Source of the DNA: JBEIDK01 sp040383485 | GTDB taxonomy: Bacteria > Bacteroidota > Bacteroidia > UBA4408 | Assembly: GCA_040383485.1 (NCBI GenBank) | Contig: JBEIDK010000001.1 | Coordinates: forward strand, 1-64,000 | Length of the DNA: 64,000 bases | Direction of reading: 5' to 3' | In this document: one piece after another, positions 1-9,446 of the stretch | Layout of the letters: every line of letters begins with the position of its first letter | How positions within the stretch are numbered: position 1 is the stretch's first letter | Made by a program: the position numbers and the translations under genes | Notes under the pieces: generated by a model | Databases searched by the model: none | What the model saw: only the letters and a program-made list of their open reading frames with translations | What the model was told of the DNA's origin: nothing

Positions 1-3000
1 ATTATTACCTATGGTACTCAAAGTACCAGCAACATTTATATTTGAGTTGCCATTATCATTGTTTATACGCAATATAGAATTGCTACTTACATTTAAAGTA
101 GCTCCCACATTAATGTTATGAGTTTCAACATAACCAGCATTGTTTGAACCTAGGGTTAAACTATTACCATTTAAATCTAAGGTAGCTCCAGTACCCATTG
201 TTAAATCGCGGTTAAAAGTTGTTACAAGAGAAGTTAATGTATATGTTCTTGCATTTGTTTGTATTTGATTGAAGGTTACATTTCTAAATGCTGAGGTACC
301 AGCCTGAATTACCTTAGCAACTGCAGTATTACTTTCGAAAGCTATATCAGAATTGTTTACAGTAAATGTTCCATTATTTATCCAATTACCAGTACATGTA
401 ATTCCATAACTGAATGCCGCTGTTGTATTTAATCCTGTATTTGCACCAATTGTCAAATCATTAACTTGCCAATTACAACCCATAGTTTTTGCGCCTGTAC
501 CACTTATTGTTACGTTATTAGCTACAAAAACTGGAGAAATAATTGTTTGAACGCCTCCATTAAAGTTAATGTTTGAACTGTTTGTATTCCAAGTACCATC
601 ATTTTGGACAGTTCCTGCGATGTTATGCGTTAAAGCACCCATATTAACAACGGTTCCGGTTTGAACATAGAATGCTTGTGGTACAGCAGAAGTTCTTGTA
701 AAATTACCGCCTTTATTAATAAAGTTAACATTTCCAGCAGGCTTGTTAAAATATACATAATGTTCGTACACATTGTTTGTTCCCATATCAATGGTTTGTA
801 CTGCACTACCTGTATAAGTAAAGTAAGAACCACTACCTGTATTATAATGCCCGAATGTCCCATTGTTTTGCCAAACATCACCAGAGAAATTTACATTTCT
901 ATTAGTAATACTTAATGTAACTCCTGAGTTAATACTTACATTTCCTAATAAATTTATTACAGAATTAGCACCAACACCAATTGTTTTTATTCCAGCATTT
1001 GCACATATCAAGACTGGTATATCTAATGCTCCCGAAGTTGCATCGAATATATTCTGATTACCGCCAACTAAGAAAATTGTTGAGGTAACAGTTGGTGTGT
1101 AAATTCTCAAATCTATAGTAGCACCAGTCGAAGTAATATTAAAACCACCATCATCAAATGTTGAAGCAGCAGTATTTAAATTACCACAAATATTTAGACT
1201 ACCATTTAATGTGGATGTACCAGTATTATTTAATGTTAAGTTACCATAAGTAGGTATAGATGAAATTGTAACATTTGTAAGTCCAGCAAAATTTTGAACA
1301 ATAAAATTACTTGAGCAATCAAAAGCATAAGTTCCAAATAAATCAGGGCATGCAATGCCTGAAGCTGAAGGAATGCTTGTTCTTAATATAGAACCTGCAT
1401 CAAGTATAAATGAACTAGAGATAGTACCAGTTAATTTTAAATTATTCATTGTTAAGGTAATACCATTTTGAACTGATACATTACCACTTACATTTAGGTT
1501 AGCTAACATTGTTTTGGTACTACCAGCTGTACCTGATAATATTAAATTGTTAAATGCCACCGGAAAACCTGTATAATCAACATCTATATTCCATCCTCCG
1601 CCATTGTGAGTAAGAGTTCCTGTTGTACCCCATAAAATTGCTCTACCACCAGTTGGGAATGCTAAGTTACCAGTTAAGAAAACAGACTGATTTGAAGCGT
1701 CAAGTTGTGTATTAAAATCATTAATTGTTAAGGCGCCAGCCACATTTAATGTACCCAATAAGGTTTTTGTATTATTTACCGCGGTTACCCTACCTAAAGT
1801 TAAGTTACCATAACTAGTAGCAAATACCGTTTGAGAAATATCAGCTAAATATTGTACTGTACTATTTGTAGCCAATGAAGCAGTTCCAAAACCACTTGGG
1901 AAATTGTTTGCACCTCTCAATATGACAGTGGCTATACCAGCAATCGAAAACATTTTAGATGGAGTACCAGTTACTAAATTAGTACCAAAATCAACATTAC
2001 CAGAACCAGATAAAATAGTAAAGTCACCTGCAACTGTGAATGGCTTACCTATTGTTTTTGCTCCTCCCGATAACATTGATATGTTATTGAAAGCAGAAGT
2101 TTGCGAACCATTATCAATATTTTGCGCACTAGTACCATTAAATTGTACCGTTCCAGTGCCTATTTGTGTAAATCCGCCAAGAGCATTATTTGTCCAGTTT
2201 CTAGCAACAGATAATATAAGCAAACCACCGTCAATAACGGTAGATGCTCCAATTACCAAGTCATTTCGTACTGTGAAATTAGTCAGCATTGTTTTGGTTC
2301 CTGAACCAGCAGTAGTTAAATTAAAAAACGGACCACCAAACATCGTTTGTGCCCCTGCTTTATTAAAAGTTACGGTACCTTGTTGCGGATAATAAATACC
2401 TGGAGAAGTATTATTCCAATTACCACCAATTGTAATTGCATAATTAGATGTTGTTACATCCAAAGAACCACCTAAAATACTAAGGTCATTTAAAATTGTT
2501 GTGGCTGATGATAATTGATAATCAGCTGTTGCTCCAACAGCGATGGTTAAGTTATAGAAATTTGAAGCACCTGCACTAATTGAATTAATACCCGCAGTAC
2601 CATTCATTGTTAGTGTAGAATTATTATGAGTATAGGTTCCAGAATTTAAGAAACTACCACCACAAAATACTAATGCAGTATTATTTGCTTGCACCAAACT
2701 GGTACCTACTAGTATATTAATATTCTCGTTTACACTTAAGCTTCTTCCTGGTTGCACATTTAAGGTAATGTTACCAGTACCACCGTAACTATTTCTATCC
2801 ATTACTAACCTTCCAGCAATAGCATCAGCGCTTGTAATATTTATAGTAATAGGCGTAGCTGCAGGGATGGTTAAATGATCAATGTATATTGTATCTCCAC
2901 CTGTAGGTATAACTGCTGGATTCCAATTACCTGCAGTATGCCAGTCATTATTACCAATTGCATTTGTCCATCTCTTAGCACTTGTAGACCATCTTATACG

Positions 3001-6000
3001 ACCAGTATTTGCGTTTGCATCGTCATTTTCGAAACTTGAACCTGACAAGGTACCTGTTGAACCAGAGAATGTGATATTTCCAGTTCCTGAAGTTCTTGCA
3101 ACGTTAAAAGTTGGACCAGTATTAAACTGCACATTAAAAACTGTAAAATCAGCGAAATTAATACCATTTAAATTTAAATATGATGTACCAGCTCCGTTTG
3201 AAAAGATACCGTTACTCAAATTATTTGTAGCATCAATAGTACCGCCATTAATAGATAAGCCAGCACCATTTGTATTTTGTATTGTATAGTTTTTTGCACT
3301 AAAAGTTCCAGAAGTTTGAGTAATAATATAGTTTCCAGCACCGCCATTTCTTTGCACTGTTGCTACTTGTCCAGGTAAACCAACTATTCTTAAATTTCCG
3401 CCGTTATTTGTTATAGAAGTTGCATTTGACATTTGTAAGTTAGCATTCCCATCTACGTCTAATGTAGCTAATGCACCAATAGTTATGTTTCCTGTCATTT
3501 GCATTAACAAACCACCTAATTTAAATGTACCATTTGATAAAGTTAATGGTTGCGCATTTGTCATTACCAAATTGTCGGTAGTTAAAGTATAAGTAGCACC
3601 ACCATTAACGGTGATACCTCTGTATGTAACACCAACTGAACCTGGTTTAAAAACTTTATTGCCTGTAGTTGCACGCAATGTTACAAGACCTGCATTATTA
3701 TTTGAGTTAAATATGTCATTCACAGTCCAGTTACCATAAGCATCAACACTAAATGCGCCTGTTGTAAATGTTCCAGTAGTAACAGTAAAATCATTTAAAA
3801 TTGCTATATTACCTGCAAGTGTTGCTGCTTGACCAGTAGATTGAGCAACTGATAAATTATAGAATTGTTTGCCAACACCATTGCCACCTGTTGCGATGGT
3901 TTTGGCATTTCCTATTAGTGATACTTGAGATTGATTTACATTAAATGTACCATTATTAGTCCAGTTACCACCAACAGCTATTGAATAATTGTTGGTTGTA
4001 GTTTCTAAGGTTACACCATTATTAATTGTTAAAGCACCACAAACTGAGATACCTCCACCTAAGGTTTTTGTACCACTTCCACCAAAAATTACCGCTCCAA
4101 ATGCAGAGGATCCAATAGTTTGAGGACCATTGGCTGAGAAAGTAACAGAGTTAGCACAGTTTTGCTGAAACGTTCCTAGGTTGTTCCAATTACCAGTAAC
4201 GCTAAGGTTAAAATTACTAGCATTAAAAATACATGAGGCCGCAATGTTAAGGTCGCAATTAACAACCATTGAACCTGCTGTTATGGTTTTTGTGCCGTTA
4301 CCAGAAAAGTTTACACATCCAAAAATTACCGGATTTAAACTTAGTTGTAAAGACTGTGCAACATTGCCATTAAAATTGAATGTGCTACCTGTTGATGTAA
4401 AAGTTGTTCCTGCATTTACTGTCATGTTAAGACCAACATTAATAATACGATTTGTTGCATCAAAATCAGCAGCATTGGCAGTAAATAATAAAGTCCCTCT
4501 AATATCCAAATCAGACAAAGGAGTCAATGTTTTTAAACCAACTGTAGGTTTATTAATGGTAATACCTCCAAAATAACTATTTGGAGAACTTGAAACTGTT
4601 TGGTTTAAGGTTGTACCAATAAATCTAACCGAATAACCAGTAGTTTGAATAAAGGTTCCTGAACCGCTATTTATGAAATTACCTGAAATATTAATATTTT
4701 TACTATTCGCATCAACTGTTACATTATTGTCAATGGTTAAGTTACAATTTACATTTAATGAGTAATTTGTTTGAGATGTAAAAGTTTTAGTACCAGTACC
4801 TGTGAATACGACGTTTGGAAACGTCATATCACTAAATCCAGCACCAATATTTTGAAAATCACCATCAAAAGTAATAGTCACACCACAACTTGATGGAGTG
4901 TAGCAATCAGTTCTTATGTTATAATTACCTCCAATTGAATGACTAAAGGTACCATCTTCAAAGATTGGTCTACCACCAATAATTAAGAAATTACCATTAA
5001 TATCTAAACTTCCTGCAGCCGATTTGTAATTGAACCCAGCTCCAGAACCTTGAGTACTTAAATTACCATAACTAAAACCATCTGCAATAATTTGTATAGA
5101 GTTTTGAGTAGTATTATTATATAACACAGTACTTAATACAGATAAATTTTTTGACCCGAATGAAGTCATTGATGGTTTAAAGTTATTTAAACCATTTACA
5201 TGAATTTGTGTATAGTCAGAAAGAATGAATTGTCCGTCAAAATCATTCGTTAATAAAAAACCTTGAAGATTAACTGTTAATTGATTTGTGCTACCTCCGT
5301 TTATATTACTTTCAAGGTAGTTACCTCCAATTGTTAAATTACTATTTATTGTTTTTGTCCAATTAGTAGTAGGGTTGTCTAAAATGATACTGATATTCTC
5401 ATAAGTTAGAGTTCCTGTGCTACCTGCAGTTCCTATTGTTTGAGCACCATTTAAATTATCATAAGTTACTGTACCGTCATTTACAAAGGCACAAGAGTTA
5501 GCAACTGAATGGTTTCCGGCAATGTTAATATTATAACCTATAAGATTGGCATTGCAGCCAGCACCGCCGATTGATAATGTTCCATTAATATCTAAAGGTC
5601 CATCTATCGTTTTTGCGTTAGCAAATGTACTACTGTTTAATGTTAAGTTATGATAAGAAACGTTTCCTCGCACTAGTTGAGCAAAATTACAATCGTAAAA
5701 AGTTGTTGATGCTGCACCAAAATTATATGAATTAAAGTTAGTTGGGAACCCATTCGCTCCTCTTATATATAAATTACCATTACATGTAAGGTTATTAGAC
5801 CCGTTACCAACAAACGACATAACACCTGAATTTGCACATACACCAAATACTGCTTGTGCGCCAGTACTTACTGTAAAATCATTATTTATATTAAATGTGA
5901 TAGGTGAAGCTGGCGTAACTTGAAAAAATGATGTTGTCCCAGCAGAACATATTAGGTTTGCAGTTCCAAAATCAACTGTTGGATTAATACTGCTAACACT

Positions 6001-7227
6001 TCCGCCACCAAAAGAAATAGAACCACCAAAGTTACAAACTCCATCCACTCTTAAACCATTATTAAAAGTATGATTACCCGTAAGACTAACGACATTTGCC
6101 CCAGCATTAATAGTTACCAAACCAACTGCTATTATATCAGATGTTATATTTTTTGGATTAGCTAATCCCCCATTACTAAACGCTAGACCTGCTATGGTAG
6201 TAAATGCAAAGTCAATATTTTGTGTTGTTGTACCATTAAAGGTTAGGGTTCCTCCAATTTGAGTATAGGCACTACCAATAGAAACATTAAAATTACCACC
6301 TACTATATGACTTTGTCCATTAGTTGCGGATACAGTTGAATTGCCATTTACCTGAAAATTACCCAAAACGGTTACTGTACCATTAAAAATTACTATTTCT
6401 GAAGTACCGTTAATATTTAAGTTATTAAATGATACTGCACTACCTGTGGTTATGGACTGAACTGGAATAGTTCCAAAGCTTCCACCTACAAATTCAATAG
6501 TTCCAGTGCTTATTAGCTGACCAGTTCCAACCTCAGTCCAATCTCCTGCAACCTGATGAGTAAAAGAACCTCCGTTAAGTATACAACCAGTTGGGATATT
6601 AACTGCGCCTAAAATGGCAATTGATTTTAATAAGGTTGCGTTTGTAGTTCCGGCTAAACTAAGCCCATAAAATTCATAACTTCCAGTTCCACCGATAGAT
6701 ATTGTAGTTTGATTAAGAACTGTATTGGTATTCATTGTAAGGTCACTGAATAAATCAAGTGTACCATTATTTGTAATGTTATCCCTAAAAGTAACAGTAT
6801 GGCTTGCTGAAAATACACCCGTTAGGACTGATGCACCAGTATTTATTATTGTAGTGCCATTAACAGTTACAACTCTAGATGTAGCATCACCTACATATAA
6901 TCCTCCTGTTGCACCTTGGCCTACAGTTAAGTTTAGGATACTAATGTTTTGGTCAATTGTAATGGTATGACCATCTTGAATAATAAAATTATGCAAGCCT
7001 GAAGTTAAATCCACAGCAATTGGGTTTGCGCCTCCCCCTCCGGAAATGGTATTCCAATTAGTGAGTACACTAAAACCATTGGTGCCTTGTGAGAAATAAG
7101 TTGCTGCGTTTACTCCACTTACTGTTAAGGTGGTAATGAGCAATAAAATTAACTGAAACTTAATTTTATTTAAGTATTTAGGTATGCTAAACCTATGATT
7201 GAAATTAGAAAAGTTAGAATTCTTCAT
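1..7227 (-). CDS. Giant secreted beta-strand-repeat protein, N-terminal part (3' end beyond window)
   Basis: The frame is open from ATG at 7227 to base 1 (2,409 codons), so the gene is partial and its stop lies outside the window. The N-terminus is a signal peptide: a polar stretch of about 23 residues, a hydrophobic core (FQLILLLITTLTVSG) and an Ala-rich cleavage site near residue 42 (VNAA). The mature part starts with a WNT...DGHTITID section, as in many Bacteroidota surface proteins. It then consists of imperfect repeats rich in Gly, Thr, Asn and Val, with recurring G-(A/S)-KT-(I/M/L) turns and 'TVQFNGT.Q.I' strands, and very few Cys or charged residues. This composition fits a stacked beta-solenoid or filamentous adhesin exported by T9SS. 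That role is inferred, because the C-terminal sorting domain is not in view. Plus-strand open frames inside it are antisense shadows. A promoter with both boxes precedes it. Confidence 0.85.
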   Translation of the reverse strand, partial: MKNSNFSNFNHRFSIPKYLNKIKFQLILLLITTLTVSGVNAATYFSQGTNGFSVLTNWNTISGGGGANPIAVDLTSGLHNFIIQDGHTITIDQNISILNLTVGQGATGGLYVGDATSRVVTVNGTTIINTGASVLTGVFSASHTVTFRDNITNNGTLDLFSDLTMNTNTVLNQTTISIGGTGSYEFYGLSLAGTTNATLLKSIAILGAVNIPTGCILNGGSFTHQVAGDWTEVGTGQLISTGTIEFVGGSFGTIPVQSITTGSAVSFNNLNINGTSEIVIFNGTVTVLGNFQVNGNSTVSATNGQSHIVGGNFNVSIGSAYTQIGGTLTFNGTTTQNIDFAFTTIAGLAFSNGGLANPKNITSDIIAVGLVTINAGANVVSLTGNHTFNNGLRVDGVCNFGGSISFGGGSVSSINPTVDFGTANLICSAGTTSFFQVTPASPITFNINNDFTVSTGAQAVFGVCANSGVMSFVGNGSNNLTCNGNLYIRGANGFPTNFNSYNFGAASTTFYDCNFAQLVRGNVSYHNLTLNSSTFANAKTIDGPLDINGTLSIGGAGCNANLIGYNINIAGNHSVANSCAFVNDGTVTYDNLNGAQTIGTAGSTGTLTYENISIILDNPTTNWTKTINSNLTIGGNYLESNINGGSTNQLTVNLQGFLLTNDFDGQFILSDYTQIHVNGLNNFKPSMTSFGSKNLSVLSTVLYNNTTQNSIQIIADGFSYGNLSTQGSGAGFNYKSAAGSLDINGNFLIIGGRPIFEDGTFSHSIGGNYNIRTDCYTPSSCGVTITFDGDFQNIGAGFSDMTFPNVVFTGTGTKTFTSQTNYSLNVNCNLTIDNNVTVDANSKNINISGNFINSGSGTFIQTTGYSVRFIGTTLNQTVSSSPNSYFGGITINKPTVGLKTLTPLSDLDIRGTLLFTANAADFDATNRIINVGLNMTVNAGTTFTSTGSTFNFNGNVAQSLQLSLNPVIFGCVNFSGNGTKTITAGSMVVNCDLNIAASCIFNASNFNLSVTGNWNNLGTFQQNCANSVTFSANGPQTIGSSAFGAVIFGGSGTKTLGGGISVCGALTINNGVTLETTTNNYSIAVGGNWTNNGTFNVNQSQVSLIGNAKTIATGGNGVGKQFYNLSVAQSTGQAATLAGNIAILNDFTVTTGTFTTGAFSVDAYGNWTVNDIFNSNNNAGLVTLRATTGNKVFKPGSVGVTYRGITVNGGATYTLTTDNLVMTNAQPLTLSNGTFKLGGLLMQMTGNITIGALATLDVDGNANLQMSNATSITNNGGNLRIVGLPGQVATVQRNGGAGNYIITQTSGTFSAKNYTIQNTNGAGLSINGGTIDATNNLSNGIFSNGAGTSYLNLNGINFADFTVFNVQFNTGPTFNVARTSGTGNITFSGSTGTLSGSSFENDDANANTGRIRWSTSAKRWTNAIGNNDWHTAGNWNPAVIPTGGDTIYIDHLTIPAATPITINITSADAIAGRLVMDRNSYGGTGNITLNVQPGRSLSVNENINILVGTSLVQANNTALVFCGGSFLNSGTYTHNNSTLTMNGTAGINSISAGASNFYNLTIAVGATADYQLSSATTILNDLSILGGSLDVTTSNYAITIGGNWNNTSPGIYYPQQGTVTFNKAGAQTMFGGPFFNLTTAGSGTKTMLTNFTVRNDLVIGASTVIDGGLLILSVARNWTNNALGGFTQIGTGTVQFNGTSAQNIDNGSQTSAFNNISMLSGGAKTIGKPFTVAGDFTILSGSGNVDFGTNLVTGTPSKMFSIAGIATVILRGANNFPSGFGTASLATNSTVQYLADISQTVFATSYGNLTLGRVTAVNNTKTLLGTLNVAGALTINDFNTQLDASNQSVFLTGNLAFPTGGRAILWGTTGTLTHNGGGWNIDVDYTGFPVAFNNLILSGTAGSTKTMLANLNVSGNVSVQNGITLTMNNLKLTGTISSSFILDAGSILRTSIPSASGIACPDLFGTYAFDCSSNFIVQNFAGLTNVTISSIPTYGNLTLNNTGTSTLNGSLNICGNLNTAASTFDDGGFNITSTGATIDLRIYTPTVTSTIFLVGGNQNIFDATSGALDIPVLICANAGIKTIGVGANSVINLLGNVSINSGVTLSITNRNVNFSGDVWQNNGTFGHYNTGSGSYFTYTGSAVQTIDMGTNNVYEHYVYFNKPAGNVNFINKGGNFTRTSAVPQAFYVQTGTVVNMGALTHNIAGTVQNDGTWNTNSSNINFNGGVQTIISPVFVANNVTISGTGAKTMGCNWQVNDLTIGANTGLNTTAAFSYGITCTGNWINNGTFTVNNSDIAFESNTAVAKVIQAGTSAFRNVTFNQIQTNARTYTLTSLVTTFNRDLTMGTGATLDLNGNSLTLGSNNAGYVETHNINVGATLNVSSNSILRINNDNGNSNINVAGTLSTIGNN

Positions 7228-7270
7228 TATATTAATTGTGGATATTTTTAAAGCTTAAAAAAAATAATTA

Positions 7271-7301
7271 CAAAAGTAAAAAAAATGTATTAAAAAGCAA
7301 A
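7271..7301 (-). promoter_or_regulatory. Bacteroidota promoter of the giant repeat protein
   Basis: On the minus strand a TTTG (-33 box, 7301-7298) is followed by 19 bases and TACTTTTG (-7 box TAnnTTTG, 7278-7271). Transcription would start near 7264, giving a leader of about 37 bases before ATG 7227. Both boxes and the spacing match the known Bacteroidota consensus. Confidence 0.75.
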
Positions 7302-7724
7302 TTTTTTATTGTACGCTAAACTTAACATTGAATTGATTTTATATTCGTTAGAGTGTCAATTTGATAAAATTAAATACACTATTTATCAACCACTGTTTTT
7401 AACTCTAATGGGAAAACATTTGGGTTGCAAAAAATTATAAAAGGTCGATTGATTGAAGTTTTTAATATTTCAATAGCAATTTCACGTATTATTGAATAAA
7501 ATCAGATTATGTTGACAGCAACAAAGCAAAATACGATAAGAATTTGAAAATGTTAAAGCTATCGAATTTATAAAGCCTTTATAGTTAAATTAAAATCAAT
7601 GAAGGTACTTCAATGCTCTAGAAAATGGAATATTCAAATTTGAATTGAATTTTTATTTAACTGCAATTAATTAAAATTCATCGAAAAAAAATTTGATAAA
7701 GTTTTATTCCTAAATATATTTTAT

Positions 7725-7732
7725 TAGATTTG
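7725..7732 (+). promoter_or_regulatory. -7 box of the YceI-like gene
   Basis: TAGATTTG matches TAnnTTTG and lies 18 bases before ATG 7751. The -33 position 19 bases upstream reads TTT rather than TTG, so the promoter is only half-consensus. A TTG at 7730 in frame with the gene falls inside this box and is therefore unlikely to be the start. Confidence 0.5.
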
Positions 7733-7750
7733 TTAAAACAATTATTTACT

Positions 7751-8308
7751 ATGAAGTATATTTTTTTGACGATAAGCATATTTTTTTTATTTGTAAATGT
7801 ATCAAATGCACAAATATTTAAAAATAAGGAAAAGTGTGGCAAGATTCATTTTTTCTCATCAACCCCTTTGGAGAATATTGAAGCAAAATCAATGGCTGCA
7901 ACATCATTAATTAATACTTCAGATGATAGTATAAGAGTTAATATTCCCATTACTACATTCGAATTTAAGAATTCACTGATGCAAGAGCACTTTAATGAAA
8001 ATTACCTCGAATCTTCAAAGTTTCCTAAAGCTTTTTTGAGAGGAAAACTAAATGAAAAAATTGATTTTAAAAAAGAAGGAATTTATAAGGTAAGTGCAAA
8101 CTGTAATTTAACAATTCACGGAGTGTTAAAAAATTATGTCATGTCTGGAACTATTAACATAAATGGAGATGAAGTACATTTAGTTTCAAAATTTGAAGTG
8201 AAATTGACAGACCATAAAATTGAAGTCCCGAGGCTAGTTATACAGAAAATTGCTGAAAGTATTTTGGTAGATGTGGACATTATTTATAACCCAATTGTAA
8301 AAAAATAA
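7751..8308 (+). CDS. YceI-family periplasmic lipid-binding-like protein
   Basis: The 185-residue product begins with a clear signal peptide (MKYIFLTISIFFLFVNVSNA, cleaved before Q). The mature part has the YceI pattern: an 'FSSTPLENIEAKS' strand, then the 'PITTFEFKN.LMQEHFNENYLESSKFP' segment that in this family follows the first strands, then a series of beta strands. YceI proteins form a lipocalin-like barrel that binds polyisoprenoids or other long lipids in the periplasm; the ligand here is unknown. I chose ATG 7751 because the upstream TTG (7730) overlaps the -7 promoter box and only the ATG gives a standard signal peptide. It is monocistronic; the next gene has its own promoter. Confidence 0.85.
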   Translation: MKYIFLTISIFFLFVNVSNAQIFKNKEKCGKIHFFSSTPLENIEAKSMAATSLINTSDDSIRVNIPITTFEFKNSLMQEHFNENYLESSKFPKAFLRGKLNEKIDFKKEGIYKVSANCNLTIHGVLKNYVMSGTININGDEVHLVSKFEVKLTDHKIEVPRLVIQKIAESILVDVDIIYNPIVKK

Positions 8309-8317
8309 AATAAAAAA

Positions 8318-8348
8318 CTTGCATATTATCAACTAATCAATATTTTTG
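8318..8348 (+). promoter_or_regulatory. Promoter of the siaB-siaC operon
   Basis: CTTG (8318-8321), a 19-base spacer and TATTTTTG (8341-8348) match TTG-N19-TAnnTTTG. Transcription would begin near 8355, about 60 bases before ATG 8415. The in-frame TTG at 8346 is part of the -7 box and cannot be the translation start. Confidence 0.75.
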
Positions 8349-8414
8349 CTTTTGAATTTGATTCTAAATAACCAGAACAAAGTTAAAGAGGTAACCCAAG
8401 ACAACCCAAATTGT

Positions 8415-8963
8415 ATGCTTGACATCTTTGAATTTTATAACCAAATGGAGCGTAATAAAATTATGCTCTCATTCAAAGGTGACATTACCTCAGAACTACT
8501 TACATCTATTCTTCAGATTATGGAGAGTAAGCTAGATAACATTCAAGAAGAGCCTAAGATTAAGAAAAAGGTTTACAATGTTCTTGTTGAATGTTTACAA
8601 AATCTTTATCATCATTTGGATGTTTCTCCTGATGGAGATGAAGCGGAAACTAAGATAGCTAAATCAGCTATTTTTATGATTGGAAAATATGATAATGAAT
8701 ATAATATTATAACAGGAAATTATATATTGACTGAAAACGTTGAGACCTTAAAAGCAAAACTAGATAAAGTAAATGGGATGGATAAAGAACAGTTGAAAGA
8801 ATATTACAAACAAATTTTAAGCGAAGGCGAATTTTCATCAAAAGGTGGCGGAGGCTTAGGAATGATTGACATTGCAAGAAAATCTGGACAAAAATTAAAC
8901 TATAGTTTCAAGCTTATTGACACAACTTATTCATTTTTTAGTTTGAACATAAAAATATCGTAA
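8415..8963 (+). CDS. siaB: SiaB-family protein kinase (DUF6272)
   Basis: The product has 182 residues. It resembles SiaB of Pseudomonas aeruginosa, a GHKL-fold kinase that phosphorylates the partner SiaC. Visible features are the N-terminal 'NKIMLSFKGDIT' segment, an N-box (E59-C-L-Q-N63-L-Y-H-H) for ATP/Mg binding, and a glycine-rich lid GGGGLGMIDIA at residues 144-154. Translation from ATG 8415 matches the family N-terminus. The longer frame from TTG 8346 is excluded because that codon lies in the promoter. The siaC partner follows 12 bases downstream in the same operon. The phosphatase SiaA and diguanylate cyclase SiaD of the Pseudomonas system are absent from the window, so the output of this switch is unknown. 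Confidence 0.85.
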   Translation: MLDIFEFYNQMERNKIMLSFKGDITSELLTSILQIMESKLDNIQEEPKIKKKVYNVLVECLQNLYHHLDVSPDGDEAETKIAKSAIFMIGKYDNEYNIITGNYILTENVETLKAKLDKVNGMDKEQLKEYYKQILSEGEFSSKGGGGLGMIDIARKSGQKLNYSFKLIDTTYSFFSLNIKIS

Positions 8964-8975
8964 TATATTTACACA

Positions 8976-9359
8976 ATGGAAACACTACTTATAGAAGGTT
9001 CGGCAAAAACACCAACAATTAAATTTGACTCTGCTGCAGGATTTGTAGAGATTAAAGGACGTTCAATACCTGAAAATTCAATTGAATTTTACAAACCACT
9101 AATCGATTGGTTAGAAAAGTATGGAATTAAACCGCAGCCTACAACAACTGTAAATATTCAATTAGAATATTTCAATACTTCTTCATCAAAATGTATTCTT
9201 GATGTTTTTAAAAAATTAGAAGGTATCAATAAAGGTGGTAATAGTTCAGTGATTATTAACTGGCATTATGAAGAAGATGACGAGGATATGAGTGAAGCAG
9301 GTGAAGATTATAAGGCTATTATTAATGTACCATTTAAAATGGTAATGGTTGAAGGTTAA
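8976..9359 (+). CDS. siaC: SiaC-family regulatory phosphoprotein (DUF1987)
   Basis: The 127-residue product matches the SiaC family along its full length, with 'KPLIDWLEKYG' and the hallmark 'LEYFNTSSSK'. Thr68 sits where P. aeruginosa SiaC carries the threonine phosphorylated by SiaB. In that species unphosphorylated SiaC binds and activates the diguanylate cyclase SiaD. No such target is visible here, so its effector is unknown. The acidic loop near residues 99-110 (EEDDEDMSEAGED) is shared with the second SiaC at 15053. It is co-transcribed with siaB and followed by a hairpin terminator. Confidence 0.9.
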   Translation: METLLIEGSAKTPTIKFDSAAGFVEIKGRSIPENSIEFYKPLIDWLEKYGIKPQPTTTVNIQLEYFNTSSSKCILDVFKKLEGINKGGNSSVIINWHYEEDDEDMSEAGEDYKAIINVPFKMVMVEG

Positions 9360-9385
9360 TACAATATTAAATATTATTTAAACAT

Positions 9386-9420
9386 AAATACCGGTATAAC
9401 TATGCCGGTATTTTATTTTG
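9386..9420 (+). terminator. Rho-independent terminator of siaBC
   Basis: The arms AAATACCGG (9386-9394) and CCGGTATTT (9405-9413) pair perfectly over 9 bases with a 10-base loop, followed by TTTTATTTTG. An ATG at 9402 inside this hairpin is in frame with the next gene but lies in the terminator, which argues against it as a start. Confidence 0.75.
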
Positions 9421-9446
9421 TAACATGTTTACTATTAATATATATT

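Larger units (their letters stand above)
7228..7750. other. Divergent intergenic region (523 bp)
   Basis: This AT-rich stretch separates the giant repeat gene (minus) from the YceI-like gene (plus). I see the minus-strand promoter at 7271-7301 and a plus-strand -7 box at 7725-7732. I find no open frame with a plausible protein, no RNA gene and no strong hairpin in between. Confidence 0.6.

Noticed and set aside
661..6970. Several plus-strand open frames of 60-190 codons (for example 1904-2392, 2882-3289, 4181-4576)
   Set aside because: They lie antisense to the continuous giant repeat frame. Their composition (Pro/Val/Leu-rich strings) is the complement of Gly/Thr/Asn repeats, and they lack start signals.
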